Shown here in pieces: positions 40,003 to 49,189 of a DNA stretch of 64,000 nucleotides (positions are counted from its first letter, which is position 1; the number at the start of each line of letters is the position of its first letter). Where the stretch lies: positions 1-64,000 of the forward strand of contig JANWIG010000026.1 of the NCBI GenBank assembly GCA_025449975.1, written 5' to 3'. The notes under the pieces were generated by a model. The model did not search any database and was not told where the DNA came from. It saw nothing but the letters and a program-made list of their open reading frames with translations. The position numbers and the translations under genes are program-made. The DNA is from Thermoactinomycetaceae bacterium (GTDB lineage: Bacteria > Bacillota > Bacilli > Thermoactinomycetales > Thermoactinomycetaceae).

Positions 40003-40157
40003 GACTCTCTTATATATTATTTATTTTATTTTTTAGTACTAGTAGTAGTAGGGGCTGTGGATACTGTGGATAAGTGGCTTGAAGCCAGTCATATAGCGGG
40101 TTTTGCTTGTGTATAAATTGTGTATAAGTGGGGATAAGTTATCCACAGTTATCAACA
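40003..40157. other. oriC: Chromosome origin unwinding region between dnaA and dnaN
   Basis: Reading the plus strand: an AT-rich stretch (40010-40033) is followed by six DnaA-trio units TAG-TAC-TAG-TAG-TAG-TAG (40034-40051). A GGGC spacer and two DnaA boxes come next, TGTGGATAC (40056-40064) and TGTGGATAA (40065-40073). More boxes follow at 40108, 40119, 40129, 40139 and 40149. This matches the known basal unwinding system of B. subtilis oriC, so strand opening is expected here. Confidence 0.9.
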
Positions 40158-40166
40158 GACGGGTTG

Positions 40167-41492
40167 TTAGTATCCTCGACGGATTCTTTTTTTCAATGTG
40201 TCGATGACGTGTTGTAATTGAGAATCATTTTTTAATAACCGATTAATCTTTTCGTGAGCATGAATCACTGTCGTATGATCACGCCCACCAAAATCCTCCC
40301 CGATTCTTGGTAGGGAGAAGTCAGTAAGTTCGCGACAGAGATACATCGCGATTTGTCTAGGGAAGGCAACCGTCTTCGTACGTTTCTTACTTTTTAAGTC
40401 CTCTAAGCGCAGATGGTAATAATTACATACTTCTTGTTGGATATGCTCAATACCTACTACAGGCGGAGCGCTGGAAGAAATAATATCTTTCAATGCTTCT
40501 TGGGCTAAAGCTTCATCGATCGGCTGATTCATTAAAGCGGAATAGGCGACCACACGAATCAGGGCTCCTTCTAATTCGCGGATGTTGGTATCCACAAGAT
40601 CGGCGATATAAGCGAGAACGTTGCCAGGCACATTGAGGTTATCAGCGATCGCTTTTTTACGAAGAATGGCGATCCGTGTTTCAAGATCAGGTGGTTGAAC
40701 ATCGGTGATCAGCCCCCACTCAAATCGGGAACGCAAACGGTCTTCTAAGTCATCGATTTCTTTAGGAGGACGGTCACTTGAGATAATGATTTGTTTGTTG
40801 TGTTCATGCAGAGTGTTAAAAGTGTGGAAAAATTCTTCTTGGGTTTGTTCTTTTCCAGCTAAAAATTGAATATCGTCTATTAACAAGATATCCACAGAAC
40901 GGTATTTATTGCGGAAAGTTTCGGCTTTGTTATCACGAATCGCATTGATAAATTCGTTGGTAAATTTCTCGGATGATAGATAGACGACTCGGCTTGAGGG
41001 TGAATGGGCTTGTACATAATGGCCGATGGCGTGCATCAGATGTGTCTTACCTAGTCCAACACCACCATAAATAAAAAGAGGATTGTAGGCTTGTGCAGGT
41101 GCTTCAGCGACAGCCAATGAAGCAGCATGGGCAAACCGATTACCGGAGCCAATCACAAATGTTTCGAATGTATAGCGTGGATTTAATTGAGATTGTGGAG
41201 GCTCTTGTATGTGAATATCTTCTCCTTTTTTCGCGGATTTGGACATTTCATCGCTAGTAAAGTTGAGCTTGATATCGGTTCCAGTCATTGCATGTAAGGT
41301 GGAATGAATAATGTTGGTATAGCGGGATTCAAGCCATTCGCGGGCAAATTCGCTAGGAGTGGAAATCGTCAAAACGTTATTTTCGAAGGAAATCGCTTTG
41401 GTCGCTTTAAGCCAAGTTTCAAAACTGGGTTTGCTCACCTGGTCTTGAAGCACTTCTAACGTTCTGGTCCATAATTCTTGAATGTGATCCAC
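40167..41492 (-). CDS. dnaA: Chromosomal replication initiator DnaA
   Basis: 441 residues. Domain I at 1-75 ([22 protein letters not shown]) is followed by a short linker. The AAA+ domain III has Walker [11 protein letters not shown], Walker [15 protein letters not shown] and the arginine-finger helix [10 protein letters not shown]. Domain IV carries the DNA-binding signature [16 protein letters not shown]. The start is GTG with AAGGAGG 7 bases upstream. It binds the 9-mers on either side of its own gene. Confidence 0.98.
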   Translation of the reverse strand: MDHIQELWTRTLEVLQDQVSKPSFETWLKATKAISFENNVLTISTPSEFAREWLESRYTNIIHSTLHAMTGTDIKLNFTSDEMSKSAKKGEDIHIQEPPQSQLNPRYTFETFVIGSGNRFAHAASLAVAEAPAQAYNPLFIYGGVGLGKTHLMHAIGHYVQAHSPSSRVVYLSSEKFTNEFINAIRDNKAETFRNKYRSVDILLIDDIQFLAGKEQTQEEFFHTFNTLHEHNKQIIISSDRPPKEIDDLEDRLRSRFEWGLITDVQPPDLETRIAILRKKAIADNLNVPGNVLAYIADLVDTNIRELEGALIRVVAYSALMNQPIDEALAQEALKDIISSSAPPVVGIEHIQQEVCNYYHLRLEDLKSKKRTKTVAFPRQIAMYLCRELTDFSLPRIGEDFGGRDHTTVIHAHEKINRLLKNDSQLQHVIDTLKKRIRRGY

Positions 41493-41535
41493 TCACGTTC
41501 CTCCTTTCAATAGAAGAGGGAAATTGGTGAATAAT

Positions 41536-41971
41536 TTATCCACAGGGCAAAATCCTGATGATTACTGAGAAAAATCGATTTATCCACATTATCCACAGGT
41601 CGCGTAGAATTCCTTACTCCACATTGTGGATAAAATAAAGATCAACTTATCCACAACTGTGGATAAGTTGATTTTCGTGATAAAGTTATCCACTGATAAA
41701 AGCAACAATAGGATATCAAATTATACCAGTATTTACAATGAAAAATGGAAAGTTATCCACAATCCACAGGGGTGTAGATTTAAGTTATCCACATCTTGTG
41801 GATATTGTGGATAACCAGTGAATAACCAGTGGATAAAATGTGGAAAAAGTTAGGAGAGTAAAAAGTTATTCACAATCCCCGTGTGGATAACTTGAGTATG
41901 GGGGAAAAAGGGATCCTTTTTGTCTTTGTGGATAAGTGGATGCAGTCGGACAATTGTCCACATGTGGATAA
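41536..41971. other. oriC: DnaA-box array upstream of dnaA
   Basis: At least twelve perfect TTATCCACA/TGTGGATAA boxes lie at 41536, 41580, 41589, 41625, 41647, 41658, 41753, 41785, 41806, 41882, 41927 and 41963. There are also one-mismatch forms at 41686, 41797, 41828, 41866 and 41954. Boxes occur in both orientations. It forms the second half of a bipartite origin and would also let DnaA repress its own promoter. Confidence 0.92.
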
Positions 41972-42066
41972 GTTGAGCTTTAGAAAAAAGAGGCTTCGGA
42001 AAAGATTCAGACATCAATTATTTCCCCAAAAGATGTGGCAATAACCGTAGAAGTAAAACGTATTTC

Positions 42067-42096
42067 TTGACAAAGGGTGGATAGTAGGAATATACT
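42067..42096 (+). promoter_or_regulatory. Sigma-A promoter of rpmH
   Basis: TTGACA (42067-42072) and TATACT (42091-42096) are spaced by 18 bases. A leader of about 130 nt precedes rpmH. Confidence 0.75.
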
Positions 42097-42230
42097 AGTT
42101 ACGATTGTCAACGGATTTTGACCATCTGAACGAAAGAAGGGAGGTTACCTGGGTTTGTATGCCGGTCGTTGGTCCGGTAACACTCTGGCCTCTGTTAAAA
42201 TATAAGCTAGGGATTACCAGGTGAATGAAG

Positions 42231-42365
42231 ATGAAACGTACTTATCAACCAAGCAGACGTAAACGGAAAAATGTTCATGGTTTCCGTGCTCGTATGAGTA
42301 CCAAAAATGGTCGCAAAATCTTGCGGGATCGTCGGAGAAAAGGCAGAAAAGTACTATCTGCGTAA
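42231..42365 (+). CDS. rpmH: 50S ribosomal protein L34
   Basis: 44 residues, highly basic. It starts [18 protein letters not shown] and ends GRKVLSA, as in all L34 proteins. It is too short for most ORF finders. AGGTGA lies about 6 bases before ATG 42231; an ATG two codons earlier would abut that site and was rejected. It begins the right-arm plus-strand set. Confidence 0.97.
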   Translation: MKRTYQPSRRKRKNVHGFRARMSTKNGRKILRDRRRKGRKVLSA

Positions 42366-42373
42366 GATGACTT

Positions 42374-42400
42374 AGGCCACTGATAATGTGGCCTTTTTCC
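42374..42400 (+). terminator. Terminator after rpmH
   Basis: AGGCCAC (42374-42380) pairs with GTGGCCT (42388-42394), followed by TTTTT. Confidence 0.85.
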
Positions 42401-42499
42401 ATTGCAATTTATTTTAATTTTATTTGAATAGATGGTTTAAGTTGTCCTTTACTTCTCTATAATGAAAAACACAGGCTCTTCTAAGGAAGGAGTATATTT

Positions 42500-42886
42500 T
42501 TGCAACGAGTTTATCGTTTGAAACGAAGGGGCGACTTTCGACGTGTTTTTCGTACAGGGGTATCCGTTGCTAATCGACAATTTGTGGTTTATACAGCTAA
42601 AAGAGCGGACGTTGAAGGTCCCCGGATCGGTATTTCTGTAAGTCGAAAAGTAGGAAAAGCAGTCGTCCGAAATCGCGTAAAAAGGCTAATAAAGGAAGTA
42701 GCTCGTCATTGGATGAAAGAGATTCGCCGGGACATAGATATTGTTGTCATTGCGCGCAATCCTGTTGCCAATATGAGCTACCATCAGATAAAATCAAGTT
42801 TATGGCACGTATTTTCAAAGGCCAAGCTGTTTGAAAAAAATCAGAGCAAACGAAAAGGTGACTCGCGAATGAGGTGCAAAAAATGA
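42500..42886 (+). CDS. rnpA: Ribonuclease P protein component
   Basis: 128 residues. The basic RNA-binding motif [12 protein letters not shown] and the N-terminal [14 protein letters not shown] identify RnpA. It assists the RNase P RNA in 5' maturation of tRNAs. The start is TTG with GGAAGGAG about 8 bases upstream. The stop overlaps the yidD start by 4 bases. Confidence 0.95.
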   Translation: MQRVYRLKRRGDFRRVFRTGVSVANRQFVVYTAKRADVEGPRIGISVSRKVGKAVVRNRVKRLIKEVARHWMKEIRRDIDIVVIARNPVANMSYHQIKSSLWHVFSKAKLFEKNQSKRKGDSRMRCKK

Positions 42887-43113
42887 AATACATTGCGCTT
42901 GCACTGATTCGATTTTATCGCACTTTTATCTCGCCTCTAAAGCCACCTGTATGTCGCTTTTATCCCACCTGTTCTACATATGGTTTGACTGCGATCGAGC
43001 GGTTTGGTTTTTGGCGTGGGGGATGGTATACATTAAAGCGCATTCTCAAATGCCATCCATTTCATCCAGGTGGTATTGATCCAGTACCAGAAAAGAAACC
43101 AAAACACGATTAG
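42883..43113 (+). CDS. yidD: Membrane protein insertion efficiency factor YidD
   Basis: 76 residues. The family signature [32 protein letters not shown] with its three cysteines is complete, then [23 protein letters not shown]. It assists YidC-dependent insertion. ATG 42883 overlaps the rnpA stop (ATGA). Confidence 0.96.
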   Translation: MKYIALALIRFYRTFISPLKPPVCRFYPTCSTYGLTAIERFGFWRGGWYTLKRILKCHPFHPGGIDPVPEKKPKHD

Positions 43114-43166
43114 TAAAGTTAATTACTAAGGGATAGATAGTTTTTGGAGATAAGGAGGCATTATCT

Positions 43167-43943
43167 TTGAATAAACGCCGGCGCTCGTTGGGAATTATTT
43201 TATTACTTATTTCTGTCCTTGTCTTGGTGACAGGATGTACTCCCGAAATGGCTCCGCTTACCGAACAAGATCGGGAAAGTGCGGGTTTTTGGGACAAGTA
43301 CCTCGTTATTCCGATGTCTGATATGCTGGACTGGTTTAATGATCTACTCGGAAATTATGGTTGGTCTATTTTAGTGGTTACTTTAATCGTTCGTATTATT
43401 ATTACTCCGTTATATTGGAAACAATTAAAGAGCATGGAAGCGTTGAAAAAGCTACAGCCTAAAGTGAAAAAGTTGCAGGATAAATATAAAAATAATCCGC
43501 AACAATTGCAACAAGAGATGCTGAAGTTATATCAGGCACATGGATATAATCCAGCTTCGGGTTGTCTACCTTTGTTGATTCAATTTCCGATTTTGATTGC
43601 GTTCTATTCGGCGATTATGCGTAATCCACATATTGCCGACGCCAATTTCCTTTATTTGCAATTGGGTAGTCCCGATCCATATTACATCTTACCTATTTTG
43701 GCGGCTGTGACGACGTTCATTCAATTTGTTGTTCAGTCTTCAGCGACGGATAATCCACAGCAAGCGCAAATGCAAAAAGTGATGATGTGGATTTTCCCAA
43801 TTATGATTCTTGTACTCGCTACTAATTTTGCATCCGCATTATCTCTTTATTGGGTATACGGAAACATTATTTATATCCTGCAATATATTCTTATTTTTAA
43901 TCCAATGAAGAAAAAGTGGGCTCAGGAGGGAGCAACCAGTTGA
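43167..43943 (+). CDS. yidC: Membrane protein insertase YidC (SpoIIIJ type)
   Basis: 258-residue lipoprotein. A signal helix ends in lipobox VTGC (Cys at about 24). Five hydrophobic segments follow, with YGWSILVVTLIVRIIITPLYWKQLKSM and the conserved Arg, a coiled cytoplasmic loop, and GCLPLLIQFPILIAFYSAI. In Bacillus the rnpA-linked copy (SpoIIIJ) is also needed for sporulation. The start is TTG with AAGGAGG upstream. Confidence 0.95.
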   Translation: MNKRRRSLGIILLLISVLVLVTGCTPEMAPLTEQDRESAGFWDKYLVIPMSDMLDWFNDLLGNYGWSILVVTLIVRIIITPLYWKQLKSMEALKKLQPKVKKLQDKYKNNPQQLQQEMLKLYQAHGYNPASGCLPLLIQFPILIAFYSAIMRNPHIADANFLYLQLGSPDPYYILPILAAVTTFIQFVVQSSATDNPQQAQMQKVMMWIFPIMILVLATNFASALSLYWVYGNIIYILQYILIFNPMKKKWAQEGATS

Positions 43944-44584
43944 ATAAAGTAGTTGTGCAAGCCAAGACAGTTGAGTTGGCGGTTGCCTCTGCTTTAGAAC
44001 AATTGAATACGACTCAAGATAAAGTAGTTGTTCGCGTCTTGGAGCAACCACGAAAAGGTTTTCTAGGTTTGTTTGGATTTCGTGACGCTAAAGTTGAAGT
44101 AGAAAAAGTGATTGATCCGATTCAAGAAGCGATCACTTTCATTCAAAAGGTCACAAGTATGTTAGGATTTCAAATTGAGGTTGAAGTAAAAGATGAGGGT
44201 GGAAGAAAAAAACCTGTCATTTTGGGACTGAAAGGTGAAAATTTGGGCCCCCTAATTGGAAAAAAAGGCACTCGAATTGCTTCACTTCAATTGCTAACGG
44301 AGTTATATGCCAATCGAAAAATAGAAAAATATCGGGATAAACGCCGATTTATACTGGATGCAGATAATTATCGGGAACGTCGGGAAGGGGTTTTGACCTC
44401 GCTGGCTAAACGGACAGCTCAGAAAGTACTTCGGACGAAGACAGAGATCGCATTGGATCCGATGCCTGCGATGGATCGAAAAGTGATTCATCAGACGTTG
44501 CAATCCATGGAGGAGATTACTACTCGCAGTGAGGGAGAAGAGCCTTTTCGCTATGTAGTGATTCGTTATCATTCATCATCTTAA
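43940..44584 (+). CDS. jag: RNA-binding protein KhpB/Jag
   Basis: 214 residues. The Jag N-terminal domain is at about 1-50 (KGFLGLFGFRDAKVEVE). The KH domain is at about 80-145 (GENLGPLIGKKGTRIASLQ), and the R3H domain at the C-terminus (ADNYRERREGVL, then DPMPAMDRKVIHQTLQ). It forms an RNA-binding pair with KhpA. The start is TTG at 43940 overlapping the yidC stop (TTGA), preceded by AGGAGGG. Confidence 0.94.
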   Translation: MNKVVVQAKTVELAVASALEQLNTTQDKVVVRVLEQPRKGFLGLFGFRDAKVEVEKVIDPIQEAITFIQKVTSMLGFQIEVEVKDEGGRKKPVILGLKGENLGPLIGKKGTRIASLQLLTELYANRKIEKYRDKRRFILDADNYRERREGVLTSLAKRTAQKVLRTKTEIALDPMPAMDRKVIHQTLQSMEEITTRSEGEEPFRYVVIRYHSSS

Positions 44585-44586
44585 GT

Positions 44587-44640
44587 CTCTCAGGGGGAGT
44601 GTGAAGAATTTATTGCGCTACCCCTTGAGAGGCTTTTTTG
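44587..44640 (+). terminator. Terminator after jag
   Basis: CTCTCAGGGG pairs with CCCCTTGAGAG, followed by GCTTTTTT, at the end of the yidC-jag unit. Confidence 0.75.
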
Positions 44641-44694
44641 ATCTTCTTTTTTTGGTTATGATAGGATAATAAAATCTCATTGGTTGGTGAAAAG

Positions 44695-46071
44695 ATGGAG
44701 ACGGATACAATTGCCGCAATTGCTACCCCTATGGGAGAAAGTGGGATTGCTGTTATACGGATCAGTGGTTCGGAAGCACTTCCCATTGCGGATAAAATAT
44801 ATCGAGGAAAGAAGAAGTTAAGTGAGACTCCTACACATACGGTGCATTATGGTCATATCCACCATCCGAAAACAGGGGAGCGTATCGATGAAGTTTTAGT
44901 TACGGTGATGCGGGCACCACGTACCTTTACGCGTGAAGATGTTGTGGAGGTAAGCTGTCACGGTGGTTTGATCCCTGTCCAAAAGGTGTTGGAAGCAATT
45001 TTATTGGCTGGAGCCCGTTTGGCTGAGCCAGGTGAGTTTTCGAAACGCGCTTTTTTAAATGGACGCATTGATCTATCTCAGGCGGAGGCCGTGATTGATC
45101 TTATTCGTGCCAAGACAGACCAAGCTGCGAAAATAGCGATGCAGCAAGCAGAAGGACGTCTTTCGCGAATGATTCAAAAACTGCGTCAAAACATTTTAGA
45201 GACACTTGCCCATTTGGCTGTGAATGTCGATTATCCTGAATACGATGCCGAAGAGTTGACCAGCCAGTTGATTATTGAACGATGTGAGGAGATATCCAAA
45301 GAGATTGATCACTTGTTACTCACAGCAAGACAAGGGAAAATTTTGCGCGAAGGGATTCAAACCGTGATTGTCGGTCGCCCAAATGTGGGGAAATCTTCCC
45401 TCATGAATGCCTTGGTTCAAGAGAATAAAGCGATTGTAACAGATATTCCTGGAACAACACGAGATTTGATTGAAGAGTATGTCAATGTGAGGGGGATCCC
45501 TCTGCGGCTGCTCGATACAGCGGGGATTCGTGAGACGGAAGATGTGGTCGAGAAGATCGGTGTGGAGCGATCCCATCAAGCGCTCGAGCAGGCCGATTTG
45601 GTGCTATTGGTATTAAATTATGCGGAGCCCTTAACAGAAGATGATCGTAAGTTGATTCGTCTGTTGGAAGGGTTTACGAAGATCGTAATTGTGAACAAGG
45701 TGGATTTGCCGCGGCAACTGGATCTGGATGAGTTACGTTCCCTGTTGGGAGAAGTGCCGTTGATTACAACGTCGTTGATTGAAGAGCAGGGGATTGATCA
45801 GTTGGAAGAAGCGATCGTTCGTCTTTTTTATTTGGGCAAAATGGAGATGAAGGATCACACGTATGTAAGCAATAGTCGGCATGTTCATCTGTTGATGAAA
45901 GCGCAGGAGAGTATTGAGGAAGCACGAAGCGGTTTGGAGACAGGATTACCTTTAGATATGGCTGAAATTGATTTGAAGAATGCATGGCAATATTTGGGGG
46001 AAATCATTGGGGATGCTGTTGCGGAGGATTTGATCGATCAGATTTTTTCGCAGTTTTGTTTGGGGAAATAG
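44695..46071 (+). CDS. mnmE: tRNA modification GTPase MnmE
   Basis: 458 residues. The tetrahydrofolate-binding N-terminal domain is at 1-120 ([22 protein letters not shown]). A helical domain carries an inserted G domain with [27 protein letters not shown] and NKVD. The C-terminal CLGK motif holds the functional Cys. With MnmG it makes the cmnm5 group at U34. I start at ATG 44695, since the longer frame begins at a TTG five codons earlier. Confidence 0.96.
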   Translation: METDTIAAIATPMGESGIAVIRISGSEALPIADKIYRGKKKLSETPTHTVHYGHIHHPKTGERIDEVLVTVMRAPRTFTREDVVEVSCHGGLIPVQKVLEAILLAGARLAEPGEFSKRAFLNGRIDLSQAEAVIDLIRAKTDQAAKIAMQQAEGRLSRMIQKLRQNILETLAHLAVNVDYPEYDAEELTSQLIIERCEEISKEIDHLLLTARQGKILREGIQTVIVGRPNVGKSSLMNALVQENKAIVTDIPGTTRDLIEEYVNVRGIPLRLLDTAGIRETEDVVEKIGVERSHQALEQADLVLLVLNYAEPLTEDDRKLIRLLEGFTKIVIVNKVDLPRQLDLDELRSLLGEVPLITTSLIEEQGIDQLEEAIVRLFYLGKMEMKDHTYVSNSRHVHLLMKAQESIEEARSGLETGLPLDMAEIDLKNAWQYLGEIIGDAVAEDLIDQIFSQFCLGK

Positions 46072-46381
46072 GCTTTCCGTTTATCATTGAGATTGATCTG
46101 ATCACTGGTAGTGGACAGAGCGGGGGCTGACTTTTGAAACTCCAGGCGGCTGATGCTTGCAGAGATGTGGGAATGACCGCTCCAAGAGGTTGATTTTTGG
46201 ATATAGATTTGCTGAAGACAAAGGGATTGTTTTTTCGTTTAAATATAGTATCGAAACGTTTTTTGGAATATAGAGTGAAGCGGTTGCTTTTTTGAAAATA
46301 AACTATTCCAATTGTTTGACAAATGGTTAAAATAAAGCTAGATATTGGATATTAGTTAATTAAAGGACCGGAAGTGATACA
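46072..46381. other. Intergenic region with the mnmG promoter
   Basis: 310 bases without a credible ORF. A sigma-A promoter stands near the end: TTGACA (46316-46321), 17 bases, TAGATA (46339-46344). The first 200 bases hold nothing I can identify. Confidence 0.6.
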
Positions 46382-48265
46382 ATGACAAATCGTGTAGGTG
46401 AGTATGATGTGATTGTGGTTGGAGGTGGACACGCCGGAAGTGAAGCAGCGTTGGCAGCAGCACGGATCGGTTGTTCAACTCTGATGATTACACTTAATTT
46501 GGATATGATCGCCCATATGGCTTGTAATCCGTCTTTAGGTGGACCCGCAAAGGGACATGTTGTTCGCGAGATTGATGCGCTAGGCGGAGAAATGGCGAAA
46601 GTGATTGATAAAACGCATATTCAAATGCGGATGCTAAATACGGGAAAAGGACCTGCCGTGTATGCCTTGCGCGCTCAAGCGGATAAGGTGCTTTATCAGC
46701 GTGAGATGAAAAAGAGATTGGAAAATCAACCAAATCTGGAGTTACAACAAAATATGGTTGAACGGTTGATTGTGGAAAATGGAATTTGCCGTGGAGTAGT
46801 GACGCGAACAGGAGCAACTTATTACGCAAAAGCGGTGGTTTTGACAACAGGAACTTACTTAAGAGGAAAGATTATTATTGGGGATCTTTCTTATGAAAGT
46901 GGTCCAAATAATCAGCAGCCTTCGGTCAATTTGGCGTATCACCTAAAAGATCTTGGTTTTGATATTTTGCGATTTAAAACGGGAACGCCACCTAGAATCA
47001 ATCGGAATTCCATCGATACCACAAAGATGGAAGAGCAGCCTGGTGATTCGGTTCCTCGTGCTTTTTCTTTTGAAACAACAGAATTTAATATGGATCAATT
47101 GCCCTGTTGGCTAACGCATACCAATGAACGAACGCATCAAATCATTCGAGATAACCTCCATCGGGCTCCGATGTACTCGGGGGCGATCGAAGGGAGGGGT
47201 CCTCGTTATTGCCCATCGGTTGAAGATAAGGTGGTTCGCTTTGCCGATAAAGGAAGACATCAAGTCTTTGTTGAACCTGAGGGGCGCGAGACAGAGGAAA
47301 TGTATGTGCAAGGGTTGTCGACCAGCTTACCAGAAGAAGTACAAGTGGAAATCCTTCGATCAGTAAGAGGTCTAGAAAAGGCGGAGATGATGCGAACAGG
47401 TTATGCAATCGAATACGATGCGATCGATCCCACACAGATTTGGCCGACTCTTGAAACGAAGTTAGTTCAAAATTTATTTACAGCGGGTCAGATTAATGGG
47501 ACTTCTGGTTATGAAGAAGCAGCAGCTCAAGGATTGATAGCAGGAATCAATGCAGCGAGAAAGTGTATGGGGAAAGAACCAATTGTTCTGAAGCGTTCAG
47601 AGGCCTATATTGGGGTACTGATCGATGATTTGGTTACCAAAGGAACACAAGAACCCTATCGTTTGCTTACATCAAGGGCAGAATATCGCTTGTTGTTACG
47701 TCATGACAATGCGGATTTACGTTTGACCGATATCGGCTATCAAGCGGGGCTGATTTCTGAAGAGCGGTATCAGCGCTTTCAAGCCAAACGAGAAGCCATT
47801 GCCAAAGAAATCGCTCGGTTGCGTCAAACAAAAGTACGTCCTACCGCGGAAGTGCAGAATATTTTGCGGCAAATGGGGACAACGGAAATCCATAATGCTG
47901 TGGAACTAGCGAATTTGATTAAGAGGCCGGAACTAGGATACAAACAGATTGCTCAGATGTCCCCTCCACCTGAAGAGCTTCCTCCGGAGGTGGTGGAGCA
48001 AGTAGAGATTCAATTGAAATATGAAGGTTATATTAAAAAAGCGTTGCAGCAGGTAGAAAAAATGAAAAAGATCGAAGAAAAGCGGATTCCTGATTGGGTC
48101 GACTATCGACAAGTAGCTGGCATCTCTTCAGAAGCCCGTGAGAAGTTGGAGAGGGTTCGTCCGATAACTCTGGGGCAAGCATCACGGATTTCAGGAGTGA
48201 ATCCAGCAGATATCTCTATTTTGATGATTCATATTGAACAGGGAAGCAAAGCTGTCAGAAAGTAA
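46382..48265 (+). CDS. mnmG: tRNA uridine 5-carboxymethylaminomethyl modification protein MnmG
   Basis: 627 residues. The FAD motif [18 protein letters not shown] is near 11-28. The family signatures [37 protein letters not shown] and [14 protein letters not shown] are all intact, as is the C-terminal MnmE-contact region. It follows its partner gene mnmE. Its own promoter lies about 40 bases upstream. Confidence 0.97.
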   Translation: MTNRVGEYDVIVVGGGHAGSEAALAAARIGCSTLMITLNLDMIAHMACNPSLGGPAKGHVVREIDALGGEMAKVIDKTHIQMRMLNTGKGPAVYALRAQADKVLYQREMKKRLENQPNLELQQNMVERLIVENGICRGVVTRTGATYYAKAVVLTTGTYLRGKIIIGDLSYESGPNNQQPSVNLAYHLKDLGFDILRFKTGTPPRINRNSIDTTKMEEQPGDSVPRAFSFETTEFNMDQLPCWLTHTNERTHQIIRDNLHRAPMYSGAIEGRGPRYCPSVEDKVVRFADKGRHQVFVEPEGRETEEMYVQGLSTSLPEEVQVEILRSVRGLEKAEMMRTGYAIEYDAIDPTQIWPTLETKLVQNLFTAGQINGTSGYEEAAAQGLIAGINAARKCMGKEPIVLKRSEAYIGVLIDDLVTKGTQEPYRLLTSRAEYRLLLRHDNADLRLTDIGYQAGLISEERYQRFQAKREAIAKEIARLRQTKVRPTAEVQNILRQMGTTEIHNAVELANLIKRPELGYKQIAQMSPPPEELPPEVVEQVEIQLKYEGYIKKALQQVEKMKKIEEKRIPDWVDYRQVAGISSEAREKLERVRPITLGQASRISGVNPADISILMIHIEQGSKAVRK

Positions 48266-48300
48266 AAAGGGATTGATTGGAAGGTTTTATTTATGTATTG

Positions 48301-48343
48301 GAATCGGTAGTGGGATGGATTACTCAAAACCGATTCTTTTTTC
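48301..48343 (+). terminator. Terminator between mnmG and rsmG
   Basis: GAATCGGT (48301-48308) pairs with ACCGATTC (48329-48336), followed by TTTTTTC. It may be leaky, because rsmG begins 20 bases later. Confidence 0.75.
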
Positions 48344-48364
48344 TTTAAACTAGTGAAGGGAAAG

Positions 48365-49090
48365 ATGGATGTGATCAGAGAACAATGGCTCGCTACGCAG
48401 GTTGAATCATGGGGGGGAACTTTAACAGAGAAACAGCTTGAACAGTTTGCCAAGTATTATGAATCGATCTTGGAAATGAATCGGGTAATGAATCTTACGT
48501 CCATCACAGATTATCATGAGGTGTATATCAAACACTTTTATGATTCCTTGGTTTTAGGAAAGTATTTTGAAATGGAGAAAATTAAAACAGTGATCGATGT
48601 GGGGACAGGGGCGGGCTTTCCTGGTATTCCCTTGAAAATAGCTTATCCGCACCTTCGACTTGTCTTGTTGGACTCACTCAAGAAAAGGATCCATTTTTTA
48701 GAAGAAGTAGTAAAAAAATTGGAGTTGTCGGACGTAAGGTGCATTCACGGCCGAGCTGAAGAATGGGGAAGAAGGAAAGGATATCGAGAGAGTTTTGACT
48801 TGGTCACTGCTCGAGCTGTAGCAAAGTTAAGTGTGCTTGCGGAGTATTGTCTGCCCTTTGCGCGAGTGGGTGGATGGATGATTGCCATGAAAGGAGCAGA
48901 TGTTGTCCAAGAGGTTTCCGAAGCAGAAGTGGCGTTGAAGAAATTGGGAAAAGCGTCTGTTCAACCAATTTCTTTTTCCTTACCAGAGGGAATGGGTGAG
49001 AGACATTTGTTATTAATAAAAAAAGGAAAATCTACTCCCGCGATGTATCCACGAAGACCGGGGATTCCTGCAAAACAACCCATTGATTGA
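48365..49090 (+). CDS. rsmG: 16S rRNA (guanine527-N7)-methyltransferase RsmG
   Basis: 241 residues. The SAM-binding motif DVGTGAGFPGIPLKI lies near 80, followed by VLLDSLKKRIHFL and VTARAVAKL. The N-terminal MNRVMNLTSI is typical. It starts at ATG 48365 with AAGGGA upstream. A GTG four codons earlier is possible. Confidence 0.95.
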   Translation: MDVIREQWLATQVESWGGTLTEKQLEQFAKYYESILEMNRVMNLTSITDYHEVYIKHFYDSLVLGKYFEMEKIKTVIDVGTGAGFPGIPLKIAYPHLRLVLLDSLKKRIHFLEEVVKKLELSDVRCIHGRAEEWGRRKGYRESFDLVTARAVAKLSVLAEYCLPFARVGGWMIAMKGADVVQEVSEAEVALKKLGKASVQPISFSLPEGMGERHLLLIKKGKSTPAMYPRRPGIPAKQPID

Positions 49091-49127
49091 CTTTCACTTT
49101 ATAGTCAGGAACAAATGGAACAAATTC

Positions 49128-49157
49128 ACAAAAAAGGTGGCCATATGGCCACCAAAA
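49128..49157 (-). terminator. Terminator of the repeat-protein gene
   Basis: The perfect 18-base palindrome GGTGGCCATATGGCCACC (49136-49153) is followed by TTTTTT on the minus strand. It lies between the converging rsmG and the 871-residue gene. Confidence 0.75.
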
Positions 49158-49189
49158 GAACAACAAGCGGATGGAGAATATTTTTGGGA

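Noticed and set aside
41626-41814. 62-codon ORF upstream of dnaA
   Set aside because: It is made of DnaA boxes and AT-rich origin sequence.
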